Shown here: one piece after another, positions 52,037 through 62,172 of the stretch
Layout of the letters: each line of letters opens with the position of its first letter
Position numbering within the stretch: the first letter of the stretch is position 1
Origin: Natronosalvus rutilus
GTDB taxonomy: Archaea > Halobacteriota > Halobacteria > Halobacteriales > Natrialbaceae
Assembly: GCF_024204665.1 (NCBI RefSeq)
Contig: NZ_CP100355.1
Location: forward strand, 806,001-870,000
Reading direction: 5' to 3'
Length of the DNA: 64,000 bases
Translations under genes and position numbers: made by a program
The notes under the pieces: model-generated
Seen by the model: only the letters and a program-made list of their open reading frames with translations
What the model was told of the DNA's origin: nothing
The model's database searches: none

Positions 52037-53014
52037 TTACAGGACGACCAGTTCCGTCGTGAAGAACGACCGAAATGCATCCTCGAGCGCCGCCTTCGGC
52101 TTCCCCGTCGCGTCGACGGTGGCCGTCGCCGTCGGTTCGAGGCCGTGTTCGACCAGCCGTGAGACGACCTCGTCCTGGCCGACGAGGTACAGTGGGCCGT
52201 CCCGTCGGTCCGCAATCGCCTCCCGACAGCGCTCGAGGTGGTCGGCGATCTGGCCGTCGCGGATGCGCTCGAAGCGTCCCTGCGAGAAGCCCCCTTTCGA
52301 GTGGCTCCCCTTGACGTCGCTCTCGAACCCGCGATAGTCGAGGCGGTCGTCGCCGTCGTAGACGCCAAGGGAGAACAGATCCGCGCGGACGAGTGCGAGC
52401 GTGAACCGTCCGTGCGGGAGAAACCACGAGCGGTCGAACCGGAACCGATCGTCCCACTCGAGGTGCGGGCCAGCGGCGGTGCCGTCGCTCGAGCGTCGCG
52501 CGTCGAGTTCGGCGTTCCGAGGATTGACGGGTGGCGAGAGGGCGACCGCGACCAGTTCGGCGTCGTCGACGCACACGACGGCGGGGTCGAGCGTTTCGAG
52601 CAGCGCGATCCGCTCGTCGAGTACCTCCGTGAGAGCATCGGGTGCGGAATCGAGCCCGTCGTCTGCCGGTACCACCGCCGTCAGCGCCCCCTCCGGCCCC
52701 GTTCGAAACGACTCGAGGCGTTCGAGGACCGACGATAGTTCCGCGCCGCGGATGTAGTCGCGTCGCCGTGGGTCGATTCCGTCGCCGCCGTCCGCGTCCG
52801 CCTGGTCGGCCCAAAGCCGCTCGAGTTCGCCTTCGAGTTGTGCGATCCGATCCTCGAGCTGATTTTGCTCGCGTTCGGCCGTCTGCCGTGCCGTGACGGC
52901 CTTCGACCGGCGATCGGACTCGGCCTCGTACCGACGACGCAGTCGCTCGTTCTCCTCCTCGAGGTCGGCGATGCGGTCCTTGAGCGTCGCCCGCCCGAGC
53001 AACTCGTCGATCAT
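52037..53014 (-). CDS. Vms1/ANKZF1-type release factor (archaeal VLRF1)
   Basis: A 325-residue eRF1-domain protein that hydrolyses peptidyl-tRNA on stalled ribosomal large subunits in the eukaryotic relatives. It has an N-terminal coiled coil (about 10-65) and the VLRF1 domain with the catalytic loop SDVKGSHSKGGFSQGRFERI (about 224-243), in which Gln follows Ser as in Vms1. The start ATG 53014 (MIDELLGRATL) is right after the low-complexity end of the upstream gene. Confidence 0.9.
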   Translation of the reverse strand: MIDELLGRATLKDRIADLEEENERLRRRYEAESDRRSKAVTARQTAEREQNQLEDRIAQLEGELERLWADQADADGGDGIDPRRRDYIRGAELSSVLERLESFRTGPEGALTAVVPADDGLDSAPDALTEVLDERIALLETLDPAVVCVDDAELVAVALSPPVNPRNAELDARRSSDGTAAGPHLEWDDRFRFDRSWFLPHGRFTLALVRADLFSLGVYDGDDRLDYRGFESDVKGSHSKGGFSQGRFERIRDGQIADHLERCREAIADRRDGPLYLVGQDEVVSRLVEHGLEPTATATVDATGKPKAALEDAFRSFFTTELVVL

Positions 53015-53042
53015 CGACCGGATACGTGTATGGAGATTACTT

Positions 53043-53504
53043 TTAGGTCCCGGTTCCTGGTCCTGAACCAGGTCCCGACCCCGATCCTGGACCCGATTCC
53101 GACCCTCGTTCAGTCCCGGACCCGTCGTCGACGTCCTCACTCGCCAGCGCGTAGTCGCTCTGGTAGTCGCCCAGGCCGAGTCCGAGCAACTGTTCTGCCC
53201 GGTCGCGTCGCGCCAGGAATACCTCCCGGAGGCTCGGCGGGTTTCGAATTTGTGTCCCCTCGAGCATCGATTCGGGGACGGCAAGGGTATTCGTCGGGAC
53301 CGAGTCGTCGCCATGGACGGCGAAGTGGCCCGACTCGAGTTTCATCACGAGCGGAGCGTCGAGGCGTTCGACTCCCTCGCCTGTCGTGTAGACGGCCTCG
53401 TTGATCCGTTCGTGTTGCGTTCGTTCCATGATGGCGTGGTCGCCGCTCACGGGCGTCACGTAGAGCCGACCGAGGTAGTAGCTTCGAGAGAAAATTTCGA
53501 ACAT
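53043..53504 (-). CDS. DUF5802 family protein with a Gly/Ser/Pro repeat tail
   Basis: A 153-residue haloarchaeal protein recognisable from FEIFSRSYYLGRLYV at the start and PLVMKLESGHFAVHG; ATG 53504 gives the usual N-terminus and ATG 53519 would add five residues. The last 30 residues are a GSGPGS-type repeat that reflects a pyrimidine-rich tandem sequence in the DNA (53043-53115). Immediately upstream of the VLRF1 gene, 28 bases apart, so the two form an operon. Confidence 0.88.
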   Translation of the reverse strand: MFEIFSRSYYLGRLYVTPVSGDHAIMERTQHERINEAVYTTGEGVERLDAPLVMKLESGHFAVHGDDSVPTNTLAVPESMLEGTQIRNPPSLREVFLARRDRAEQLLGLGLGDYQSDYALASEDVDDGSGTERGSESGPGSGSGPGSGPGTGT

Positions 53505-53776
53505 GCTATCTGGTACCATGGAACGCTGTCGTATAACTATTCTGCGAATACCTTATCAGTGAGCGCTTTCAGCGTCCTTTCGAATGGCCCGACGCCGTTC
53601 AAGTGCGACGAACGGTAGGCGACTGCTCTGGGAGCGGTATCCGAATTACCAGTCGGCGGACGACGGTGCCCACGGGCGATTTGAACGCTCGAAACGGTTC
53701 GAACGGTTCTGGTGAACGCAAAAACGGTCCGAACGAAACTCCGTCTTTTTAGTCGTGTTTGGGGATACCTCGAGTA

Positions 53777-54616
53777 ATGACTGCGACCCGTACCGTGGTG
53801 TGTCTCGTCGCTGTGGCCGTCGTCGGTCTCCTCGTCGCCCCAGCCGTGGCCGCCACCGGGGGGCTCGTGTCGCTCGCCAGCGAGAGCGAGTCGACCACGG
53901 CCGAGAATAGCTCGACGATGGGGGAGGAAGTGTCGACGTTCATGCAAGCCAGCTCGGTGAGTACTACTCACGCCGTCGACGATGGCATGTTCGAGGCAGC
54001 CTTCCAGAACGCCAGCGAGGAGCAGCGCGCCGCATTGATCGCTGAACGAACCGACGAGCACAACTCGACGCTCGCCGACCTGAAGGAGGAGTATCGGACC
54101 CTTCAGGAGCAGAAGGACGAACTCCACCCGGGCGAGTACAACGTCCGGATGGCGCGACTGACCGTCGAACTCGCGAGTGTCGACGACTCGATCAACCACA
54201 CTGAACGGCGAGCGGCGGACGCCGGCGTCAACACGACGGCCATTCAGACGTTGCGGGGGAACGCGTCCGAACTGGCCGGTCCCGAGGTCGCCGAGCGAGC
54301 GAAGCAAATAGCGGGTATCGACCCGCCGCGGGGGCCGCCCGACCACGCTGGCGGACAGAACGGTTCGCCGGGAAACGGTCAGGAGAAGGGAAATGATGCC
54401 GGCCAGGGCGCTGGGCCGGGTGGAGACGGGAACGAACGCAGCGGCGAGGAGAAGGGACAGGATAACGGCGCTCCGGACGATCCAGGCGCCGGTTCCGGTG
54501 ACGAGTCGCCGCCCGATACGCCCGACAAACGCGCCGACGACGAACGCGCCGATGACGACGAATCGACGACCGACGACTCCAGCGAGAACCAGGACACCAG
54601 CGAAACCGACGACTAG
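53777..54616 (+). CDS. Secreted haloarchaeal protein (DUF7096-like) with disordered tail
   Basis: A 279-residue protein: Sec-type signal (about 4-30, VVCLVAVAVVGLLVAPAVAA), a helical domain to about residue 175 (AALIAERTDEHNSTLADLKE and following, coiled-coil-like), and a 100-residue Gly/Asp/Ser/Pro tail without structure. TTTTTAG about 28 bases before ATG 53777 fits a leaderless promoter. In haloarchaea such genes stand next to an ArsR-type regulator, as here. Confidence 0.82.
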   Translation: MTATRTVVCLVAVAVVGLLVAPAVAATGGLVSLASESESTTAENSSTMGEEVSTFMQASSVSTTHAVDDGMFEAAFQNASEEQRAALIAERTDEHNSTLADLKEEYRTLQEQKDELHPGEYNVRMARLTVELASVDDSINHTERRAADAGVNTTAIQTLRGNASELAGPEVAERAKQIAGIDPPRGPPDHAGGQNGSPGNGQEKGNDAGQGAGPGGDGNERSGEEKGQDNGAPDDPGAGSGDESPPDTPDKRADDERADDDESTTDDSSENQDTSETDD

Positions 54617-54761
54617 TCGACCAGCTCGTCGTGACTCCAGGTCGCACACCACTCTCTGTCTCGAATTTCCGTCGCTTGAGTAGATTCGTTCTCGAGCCTC
54701 ACTTCGAACCGCTCCAAAACGAGAGACACGCTTTTCAGTACCCATCGCCAACACCGGATAG

Positions 54762-55421
54762 ATGGACTCTGCTGCGTTGCTGGATCTGCTCGGGAACGAG
54801 AACCGGCGACGGATTCTGCGACTCCTCTCGCGAAAACCCTGCTACGTGACCGAGATCTCCGAGTACCTCAGCGTCAGTCCGAAGGCCGTCATCGACCACC
54901 TCAGAAAACTCGAGGAGGCCGGCCTCGTCGAGAGCCGCGTCGACGACCAGCGACGGAAGTACTTCCACATCGCCCGCAACGTTCGCCTCGAGGTGAACGT
55001 CTCGCCGTACGGCTTCGCCAGCAAGAGCGCCTATCCCGAGAACAACACCTTCGACATCACGACTTGCCGGCACCTCTCTCTCGACGTCTCCGGGGCGTCC
55101 TCAGACGGACTCGACGACCTCCTCTCGACGCTCGAGGACCTCGAAGTCCTGGAGAACGAACTCTCGCTCGCCCAGCGGTGGGTGCAGGGGCGACTCAGCG
55201 AGACGCTCGACCGTCTCTCGGAGGAGGTCGGCGTCGGCCAGGACAGTCGCATCCACGCCGACGTACTCTCGAGCGTTCGCCAGGAGCCCAAAGGGATCGA
55301 CGAACTCGGACACGAGGTCGGGGCGCCGCGGGAAGTCATCGCGGATTTACTCGAGCGGTTGGCTGACGAGGGCGTCGTCCAGCGAACCGAACGTGGATGG
55401 GAACTCAAGACGGAGGCGTGA
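54762..55421 (+). CDS. ArsR-family winged-helix regulator
   Basis: A 219-residue regulator. The N-terminal domain is classical ArsR: LLGNENRRRILRLLSRKPCY, then VTEISEYLSVSPKAVIDHLRKLEEAGLV and the wing. The C-terminal half repeats a second winged-helix-like unit (about 165-215, GIDELGHEVGAPREVIADLL). It is adjacent to the secreted DUF7096-like gene and could control it. Confidence 0.92.
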   Translation: MDSAALLDLLGNENRRRILRLLSRKPCYVTEISEYLSVSPKAVIDHLRKLEEAGLVESRVDDQRRKYFHIARNVRLEVNVSPYGFASKSAYPENNTFDITTCRHLSLDVSGASSDGLDDLLSTLEDLEVLENELSLAQRWVQGRLSETLDRLSEEVGVGQDSRIHADVLSSVRQEPKGIDELGHEVGAPREVIADLLERLADEGVVQRTERGWELKTEA

Positions 55422-55429
55422 GCGGCGCC

Positions 55430-55570
55430 CGAAGCGGGGACGGGGGCGGGACCTGGACTGGGGCCAGGAATGAGGGCCGAAATCGGGACGGAAACGAGGT
55501 TGGAAACCGGAGCCGGGATGGAAACGCGAACCAAAACCGTAACCGGTACCGCGGTCGAACCCGAACCACT
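55430..55570. repeat. Purine-rich degenerate repeat
   Basis: A run of irregular GGGA/GGAA-type units such as GGGACGGGGGCGGGACC and GGGACGGAAACGAGG after the regulator stop. Similar in style to the coding repeat at 53043-53115. No gene. Confidence 0.5.
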
Positions 55571-55760
55571 TTCACTCGTCGTCGACTCGAGTACTGACCC
55601 CACATCTATCCGTAGACTGCGCGACGAGCCATCTCCGCGGCGTTTTAATCGCGGTAATCCACTTTTACTTTCACTGTGGGGCCAAGGCGACGATACTTTT
55701 CACGTCGTCCGGTAGCTATGAGTGCGTCCGTTCGGCGAGCACCGGCGGGCGCTCCACCCC

Positions 55761-55889
55761 ATGACTCGAGACTGCCCATCCCCCTGTCTGCAGCGGTATC
55801 GCTTCTACCAGTACCTGCTACTGGTCGAACTGATGTTGACGATCGTCGTCCTCGCGGTGTCGATCGCTACCGCGGTCGGCCTCCTCTGA
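55761..55889 (+). CDS. Possible small membrane protein (42 residues)
   Basis: MTRDCPSPCLQRYRFYQYLL followed by LVELMLTIVVLAVSIATAVGLL: two Cys at the N-terminus and one strong membrane helix. It fills a 550-base space between other genes and has normal haloarchaeal codon use, but no homologue is known to me. Confidence 0.5.
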   Translation: MTRDCPSPCLQRYRFYQYLLLVELMLTIVVLAVSIATAVGLL

Positions 55890-55968
55890 GGCCCGTCCGC
55901 GAGGTGAGGACGAGATGAGCGGGGATCGAATACGAGGACGAATGCGAGGTCGACCACGAGGTCGAGCG

Positions 55969-56322
55969 CTAGGTCGACGCCGCATCGGTCCGCGCCCCAC
56001 GCCGCCCCATCAGGGCGAGGTAGACTCCCGACAGGACGAGCAAAACCAGACCGATGCCGACCTCTGCGGCGCTCGAGCCGAGCAAGACGGCTCCCCAGCC
56101 GAAGGCGCCACCGGCGTGACCCAGCGCGAAGCCGTACTGACCGATCCAGGCGTGAACGATCGAACTGACGGCGAACGTTCCGGCCAGGACCCACATCGCG
56201 GCCGTCGTCGCGTCGACGCCGAGCACCGTTTCGGAGATGACCGTGCCGTAGCCGAGCACGAGCACCGCCAGGAGGAGTCCGAGCCCGATGATCGTCCGCT
56301 GGACCTCGAGCGACTCGCTCAT
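55969..56322 (-). CDS. Four-helix membrane protein
   Basis: A 117-residue hydrophobic protein with four membrane segments (about 10-28, 41-60, 62-80, 86-104). Its ATG overlaps the stop of the upstream DUF5817 gene (ATGA), so it is co-translated with it. Not recognised. Confidence 0.8.
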   Translation of the reverse strand: MSESLEVQRTIIGLGLLLAVLVLGYGTVISETVLGVDATTAAMWVLAGTFAVSSIVHAWIGQYGFALGHAGGAFGWGAVLLGSSAAEVGIGLVLLVLSGVYLALMGRRGARTDAAST

Positions 56323-56843
56323 AGCGATCGATATCGCCCGCGGCTCTCGCTGACCTCGCCGGCGCGAACGAGTTTCTCGAGGGCCTTTTGGACGTATCCT
56401 GCGTCGACCCCCCGGTCGCCCGCGTAGGCGATCACCTCGTCTTCGGTCGGCTCCTCGAGGTCCGCCAACGCCTGCTCGACGACGTCCTTCTTGCTCCCGC
56501 TTCTCGTCGGCTGGCGCGGGTCGCGTTCACCCGCGGCGGCGACCTCCTCGACGTCGAGACCCGACTCCTCGAGGTAATCCTCGTCGCTGACGACGCCGTC
56601 TGCGACCCGGCTCTCGAGGTCGGCGAAGGAGTCGACGCGGGCGAACGCTTCGCCCTGGCCCTGCCGGTTGGCGAGCATCGAGGCGCGCACCTCGCGGGCG
56701 TGGTCGGGGTCGTCGGTCTCGACGAACTTCTTGCGGCGCTCGTAGGGCTTGCGAGAGCCACAGCGGGGGCACTTCGTGGTCTCGGATCGCCCCTCGAGCA
56801 ACCAGAGGTGAGAACACTCGCTGCACCCGACGACGGCGTACAT
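56319..56843 (-). CDS. DUF5817 zinc-ribbon protein
   Basis: A 174-residue haloarchaeal protein. The N-terminal zinc ribbon has CSECSHLW (Cys7, Cys10) and KCPRCGS (Cys25, Cys28); a charged linker leads to a C-terminal winged-helix-like unit (about 130-172, EDEVIAYAGDRGVDAGYVQK). The layout suggests nucleic-acid binding. Overlaps the next gene by four bases. Confidence 0.88.
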   Translation of the reverse strand: MYAVVGCSECSHLWLLEGRSETTKCPRCGSRKPYERRKKFVETDDPDHAREVRASMLANRQGQGEAFARVDSFADLESRVADGVVSDEDYLEESGLDVEEVAAAGERDPRQPTRSGSKKDVVEQALADLEEPTEDEVIAYAGDRGVDAGYVQKALEKLVRAGEVSESRGRYRSL

Positions 56844-56949
56844 GCGCTCTCGTTCGGGTCGAGTCCGGTTGAACGTTCGGGAACCGCGGCGAAAGTGAAC
56901 GCGCTGCCGCGGCGCAAATCGTTACGGTGGTGGCCGTCCATTCGGACGC

Positions 56950-57288
56950 ATGGATCACGTATCGCTGTCCGACCTCGAGACGATGGAAGCCGCCGACGGC
57001 GTCCACCTCGCGATCATGGCCGGGACCGACTCGATGAACGTCCAGCACTTCGAAATCGAACCCGGCGCGGCCGTCGAAGAGCACAGCCACCCCCACGAGC
57101 AGACGGGGTTCATCTACGAGGGCGAGTTGACGTTCCTGACCGACGGCGAGGAGGTCGTCTGCGAACCGGGCGACGCCTACGGCATCCCCGGAGGCCAGCC
57201 CCACGCCGCCGAGAACCGTGGCGAGGAGACGGTTCGCGGCGTGGACATCTTCGACCCGCCGCGGGAGAATCCGACCTGGCAGGAGTAG
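56950..57288 (+). CDS. Cupin domain protein
   Basis: A 112-residue single cupin: motif 1 VEEHSHPHEQTGFIYEGEL (about 43-61) with two His and Glu metal ligands, and motif 2 PGDAYGIPGGQPHAAEN (about 77-93). These small cupins bind Fe, Zn or Mn and act as isomerases or dioxygenases. Divergent from the DUF5817 gene. Confidence 0.93.
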   Translation: MDHVSLSDLETMEAADGVHLAIMAGTDSMNVQHFEIEPGAAVEEHSHPHEQTGFIYEGELTFLTDGEEVVCEPGDAYGIPGGQPHAAENRGEETVRGVDIFDPPRENPTWQE

Positions 57289-57362
57289 CGGCTCAGCCGT
57301 CGCTCGAGTCGCGATCATGGAGCCGAGAACGGTTAAGACGGTGGCTGGACTGCGTTTCGTTA

Positions 57363-57729
57363 ATGGCAGACGAACCCCGCGGCGACGTCGGACTATTGGA
57401 CGACGAGGGGATCCTTCCCGAGTACAGCGTCCTCCCGCTCGAGGCGTACCTCGACATGCAGCGGGCGATCGGGAACGAGTACCGATTTTCGCATCCTCAA
57501 CACCCTCGTCGAGGCTGGTGCCATGAGCGCGACCGAGCTCCGGGAGGCCCTCGACCTGCGCGGGAACACCTTGCACTACCACCTCGACGAACTGGTCGAC
57601 GTAGGGCTGGTCGAGAACCGGAAGCGGAAGACACCCGACAGCCGCGGCCTCCACTCGTATTACCGGGCAAGCGGGATGGGCGAGGCGATTCTCGAACACG
57701 GCATCCGCGAACTGCTTCGCCTGGAGTGA
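57363..57729 (+). pseudogene. Winged-helix regulator split by a one-base insertion
   Basis: The 5' frame MADEPRGDVGLLDDEGILPE runs to EYRF at 57489, then changes; the 3' frame continues as RILNTLVEAGAMSATELREA and ends LRLE at 57729. Joining them at a run of four T (57486-57489) restores a 121-residue ArsR/GntR-type winged helix (recognition region GNTLHYHLDELVDVGLVENR). Either a pseudogene, a sequencing error in the T-run, or a site of slippage. A shorter start at ATG 57523 could produce only the DNA-binding part. Confidence 0.8.
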
Positions 57730-57944
57730 AAATCGCTCGAGACGTACGGCTCGGACGAATCAGCCGAGTCGCACGAACCAGACGAACCAGACGGCCCCTA
57801 GCGTCACAATCGAGCGATCTGGAATCACTCGCGCGACGATTTCCGCTCGAGTACCCCTAGATGAAGTATCCGTCTTCCGGACTGTTCACTTCACGGGCGT
57901 CTCTCTACGTTTAAGCGCTTGCTCGTGGTGTGTGTCACCTGAGC

Positions 57945-58991
57945 ATGCCAGGAACACCCACGCTCCGACAGATGTACGAGGAGATGGTAACTGCGAGATA
58001 CTACGAGGAACGCTTACAGGAGGAGTACCTCGAGGGGAAACAACCTGCCTTCGACATCTCCGCGGGGCCGATTCCAGGCGAACTACACCTCGCGGCGGGT
58101 CAGGAGGCGTCGGCTGCGGGCGTCTGTGCCCACCTCCGGGACACAGACACGGTGACGGCTCCGCACAGACCCCACCACGTGGCGATCTCGAAAGGCGTCG
58201 ACCTGAAGCGCATGACCGCCGAGATTTTCGGCCGGGAGACGGGGCTGTCGAAGGGAAAAGGCGGACACATGCACCTGTACGATCCCGACATGAACTTCGC
58301 CTGCAGCGGCATCATCGCCCAGGGCTGTCCGCCGGCGGTCGGAGCCGCCCTCGCGGCGAAAAAGCGCAACACCGACGACGTGGCCGTTGCCTTCCTCGGC
58401 GAGGGCGCGATCAGCCAGGGCGGCTTCCTGGAGTCGCTCAACCTCGCGGCCGTCCAGGACCTCCCAGTCGTGTTCGTCATCGAGGACAACGACTGGGCGA
58501 TCAGCATGCCCAAAGCGCGTGTCACCGACGTCGAGGACGGCTCGAGGCGGGCCGGAGGCTTCGACGTCCGTGGCGAACGCATCGACAGCGACGACGCCGT
58601 CGCCGTCTACGAGGCCGCGGAGACGGCGGTCGGTCGTGCGCGAGACGGCAACGGGCCGACGCTCCTCGAGGTGCAGGTCCACCGCCGGATGGGCCACTTC
58701 ATGGGCGACCCCGAGGCCTACCGATCCGACGCGGACGTGGAGGCAGCACAAGAGCGCGACTCGATCGAACGGCTCGCGGACCGACTCCGCGAGCACGGCG
58801 TCGAGGGAGACGACCTCGAGGAAATTCGCGAGCGGGCACACGACCGGGTGGACGAGGCGATCGAGTGGGCGAAAGAGCAGCCCCAGCCGGACCCCGAGGA
58901 CGCTTACGAGGACGTCTTCACGGACGCGCTCGAGGGGTGGCCTGAGCGCCCGGAGCGGGAACTCGCAGCGACCGACGGAGGTGAGCGGTGA
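57945..58991 (+). CDS. 2-oxoacid dehydrogenase E1 component, alpha subunit
   Basis: A 348-residue thiamine-diphosphate enzyme half. It has the ThDP-binding GEGAISQGGFLESLNLAAVQ (about 149-168) ending in ED-N (about 180-184), the phosphorylation-loop-like GHMHLYDPD, and RMGHFMGDPEAYR near 248. The family covers pyruvate, branched-chain and acetoin dehydrogenases. TATA-like GTTTAAG lies about 30 bases before ATG 57945. Stop overlaps the next start. Confidence 0.92.
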   Translation: MPGTPTLRQMYEEMVTARYYEERLQEEYLEGKQPAFDISAGPIPGELHLAAGQEASAAGVCAHLRDTDTVTAPHRPHHVAISKGVDLKRMTAEIFGRETGLSKGKGGHMHLYDPDMNFACSGIIAQGCPPAVGAALAAKKRNTDDVAVAFLGEGAISQGGFLESLNLAAVQDLPVVFVIEDNDWAISMPKARVTDVEDGSRRAGGFDVRGERIDSDDAVAVYEAAETAVGRARDGNGPTLLEVQVHRRMGHFMGDPEAYRSDADVEAAQERDSIERLADRLREHGVEGDDLEEIRERAHDRVDEAIEWAKEQPQPDPEDAYEDVFTDALEGWPERPERELAATDGGER

Positions 58992-60025
58992 TGGCGCAAG
59001 CCGACGTACCCGACCCCGACGCAGCCGGGCGCGAACTGACGATGAGCCGAGCGATGGTCGAGGCTATCGCCCACGAGATGAACGAGAGCAGGGACGTCTT
59101 CGTCATGGGCGAGGACGTCGCCGACTACGGCGGCATCTTCGACTCGACCCAGGGGCTCCTCGAGGAGTTCGGGCACGACCGGGTCATGGACGTCCCGATC
59201 TCCGAGACGGGGTTCATCGGCGCGGGCCTCGGCGCGGCCATGCAGGGGATGCGCCCCATTGTCGAACTGATGTTCGCCGACTTCTTCGGCGTCGCGATGG
59301 ACCAGATCTACAACAACATGGCGAAGACGGCCTACATGTCGGGGGGCTCGGTATCGGCCCCGATGGTCCTCATGACAGCCGTCGGCGGCACCTACAACGA
59401 CGCCGCCCAGCACTCCCAGACGCTGTACGGCACCTTCGCGCACCTGCCGGGGATGAAAGTCGTCGTGCCGTCCACCGCTTACGACGCCAAGGGGCTCATG
59501 CACGCCGCGATCCGCGACGACGACCCCGTGGTCTACATGTTCCACAAGCGGCTGATGGGACTGGCGTGGATGCCCGCCCCCGAAGGGCCGAAAACCGGTG
59601 TTCCCGAAGAACCATACGAAATCCCCTTCGGCGAGGCCGACGTCAAGCGCGAAGGCGACGACACCACCATCGTCACCCTCGGCCTGCACGTCCACCGGGC
59701 GCTCGAGGCCGCCGCGGACCTCGCCGACGATGGGATCGACGCGGAGGTGATCGACCTCCGGACACTCGTTCCCCTCGATACCGAAACTGTCCTCGAGTCC
59801 GTCCAAAAGACCGGACGGCTGGTCGTCGTCGACGAGGACTATCGCTCCTACGGCGTCAGCGGCGAACTGATCGCCAGGGCAACCGAAGGCGCGCTCGAGG
59901 ACCTCGAGGCGGTCGAACGGGTAACCGCGCCCGACACGCCAGTGCCGTACGCGCGCCCGCTCGAGGAGGAGTTCCAGCCGAGCGCGGCTGACATCGTTGC
60001 GGCCGTCGAGTCGGTTCGAGAATGA
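58991..60025 (+). CDS. 2-oxoacid dehydrogenase E1 component, beta subunit
   Basis: A 344-residue partner of E1alpha: MSRAMVEAIAHEMNESRDVF start, FVMGEDVADYGGIF, ISETGFIGAGLGAAMQGMRP, and the C-terminal transketolase domain from about 205 (TIVTLGLHVHRALEAA). The ATG at 58991 overlaps the alpha stop by one base (TGATG); GTG 58988 is an alternative. The beta gene in turn overlaps the lipoyl gene by four bases. Confidence 0.93.
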   Translation: MAQADVPDPDAAGRELTMSRAMVEAIAHEMNESRDVFVMGEDVADYGGIFDSTQGLLEEFGHDRVMDVPISETGFIGAGLGAAMQGMRPIVELMFADFFGVAMDQIYNNMAKTAYMSGGSVSAPMVLMTAVGGTYNDAAQHSQTLYGTFAHLPGMKVVVPSTAYDAKGLMHAAIRDDDPVVYMFHKRLMGLAWMPAPEGPKTGVPEEPYEIPFGEADVKREGDDTTIVTLGLHVHRALEAAADLADDGIDAEVIDLRTLVPLDTETVLESVQKTGRLVVVDEDYRSYGVSGELIARATEGALEDLEAVERVTAPDTPVPYARPLEEEFQPSAADIVAAVESVRE

Positions 60026-60273
60026 GCGTCGACCTCGATTCCGAGTCGATCTGGCCGGACGACGCCGAGGACGTGGACGAGGCTGTCGTCGCGACGTGGT
60101 TCGTCCGCGAGGGAGCGTCCATCGCGGAAGGCGACACCCTCTGTGAGATCCAGATCGAGAAGGTCAGTATCGACGTGTCGTCACCCGCTTCGGGGACGCT
60201 CGCGGAGATTCGCGTCGGCGAGAACGAGGAGTTCCGCCGCGGGGACTCGCTGGGCCGGATCGAGAGCGGATGA
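60022..60273 (+). CDS. Stand-alone lipoyl domain protein
   Basis: An 83-residue protein consisting only of a lipoyl (H-protein/E2-type) domain: EAVVATWFVREGASIAEGDT, then ICEIQIEKVSIDVSSPASGT with the lipoylation Lys in EKVS and the reverse-turn Gly pair. ATGA overlap with E1beta. It would carry lipoyl groups for the E1 pair; no E2 acyltransferase or E3 gene is near. Confidence 0.92.
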   Translation: MSVDLDSESIWPDDAEDVDEAVVATWFVREGASIAEGDTLCEIQIEKVSIDVSSPASGTLAEIRVGENEEFRRGDSLGRIESG

Positions 60274-60392
60274 GCGGCGACTCGAGCGATCCCCTTCGAA
60301 AGCCGTACCTGCGCTCGAGTTCGACTATAAAAACCGATAGATAGAGCCGGGTTCCGCGCTCGAGAGGGTGTCTACGACAGTTTTTCGATGTT

Positions 60393-60411
60393 CTGGCGGC
60401 TTTGCCGCCAG
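60393..60411. terminator. Perfect hairpin between convergent operons
   Basis: CTGGCGGC/GCCGCCAG with a three-base TTT loop, between the end of icd (60428) and the end of the lipoyl gene (60273). On the icd strand it is followed by a second copy of the last 21 bases of icd (60374-60394, 17 matches, differences mostly at third positions). No T-tract follows, so the terminator role is tentative. Confidence 0.5.
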
Positions 60412-60427
60412 AGTTCGAGAAACGAGC

Positions 60428-61690
<1,263 letters not shown>

Positions 61691-61750
61691 GATCGTTCGT
61701 AGGTGGTTTGCTCGGGGGTAAAAGACCTCCCATTTGGGCTGGCTAGCGCT

Positions 61751-62050
61751 TCACTTCTCGAGCACGTTCGCGTCTTGCGACTCGTCCGCGTTCGAGCCCC
61801 CGGCCAGCACGACCAGCCCCAGGACGACGGCGACCGCCCCGAGGAGTGCGAGCGCGAGCGAGAGCCACCGCGAGGAGAGCCACCCCTCCTCGAGGCCGAA
61901 CCAGCTGACGGCGAGGATCGTAAACCCGAGGATGACGCCGGTCGTCCCCTCCGGTTCGCCGAACTCGTCGCTGGCACCCCAGTCGATGCGACTGGCGGCG
62001 ATGGCGGTCATCGCCGCACAGAAGAGGATAAGAAACGCGACCGGGCTCAT
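61751..62050 (-). CDS. Small membrane protein, unknown
   Basis: A 99-residue protein with three membrane segments (about 3-22, 40-57 and 64-86). Starts MSPVAFLILFCAAMTAIAAS; a WGASDEFGEPEGTTG loop follows. Not recognised. Confidence 0.72.
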   Translation of the reverse strand: MSPVAFLILFCAAMTAIAASRIDWGASDEFGEPEGTTGVILGFTILAVSWFGLEEGWLSSRWLSLALALLGAVAVVLGLVVLAGGSNADESQDANVLEK

Positions 62051-62172
62051 CGCCGGTCCGTACAAGCGGTGTCCTCCTAAGTGTGTGGGATTGTCTCGGA
62101 TCGGGAGTTCGTTGCCACAGGACCGCCAACGGGATGGCAAGAATCATCTGGGTTCCGAAACCGCCTCACAGT

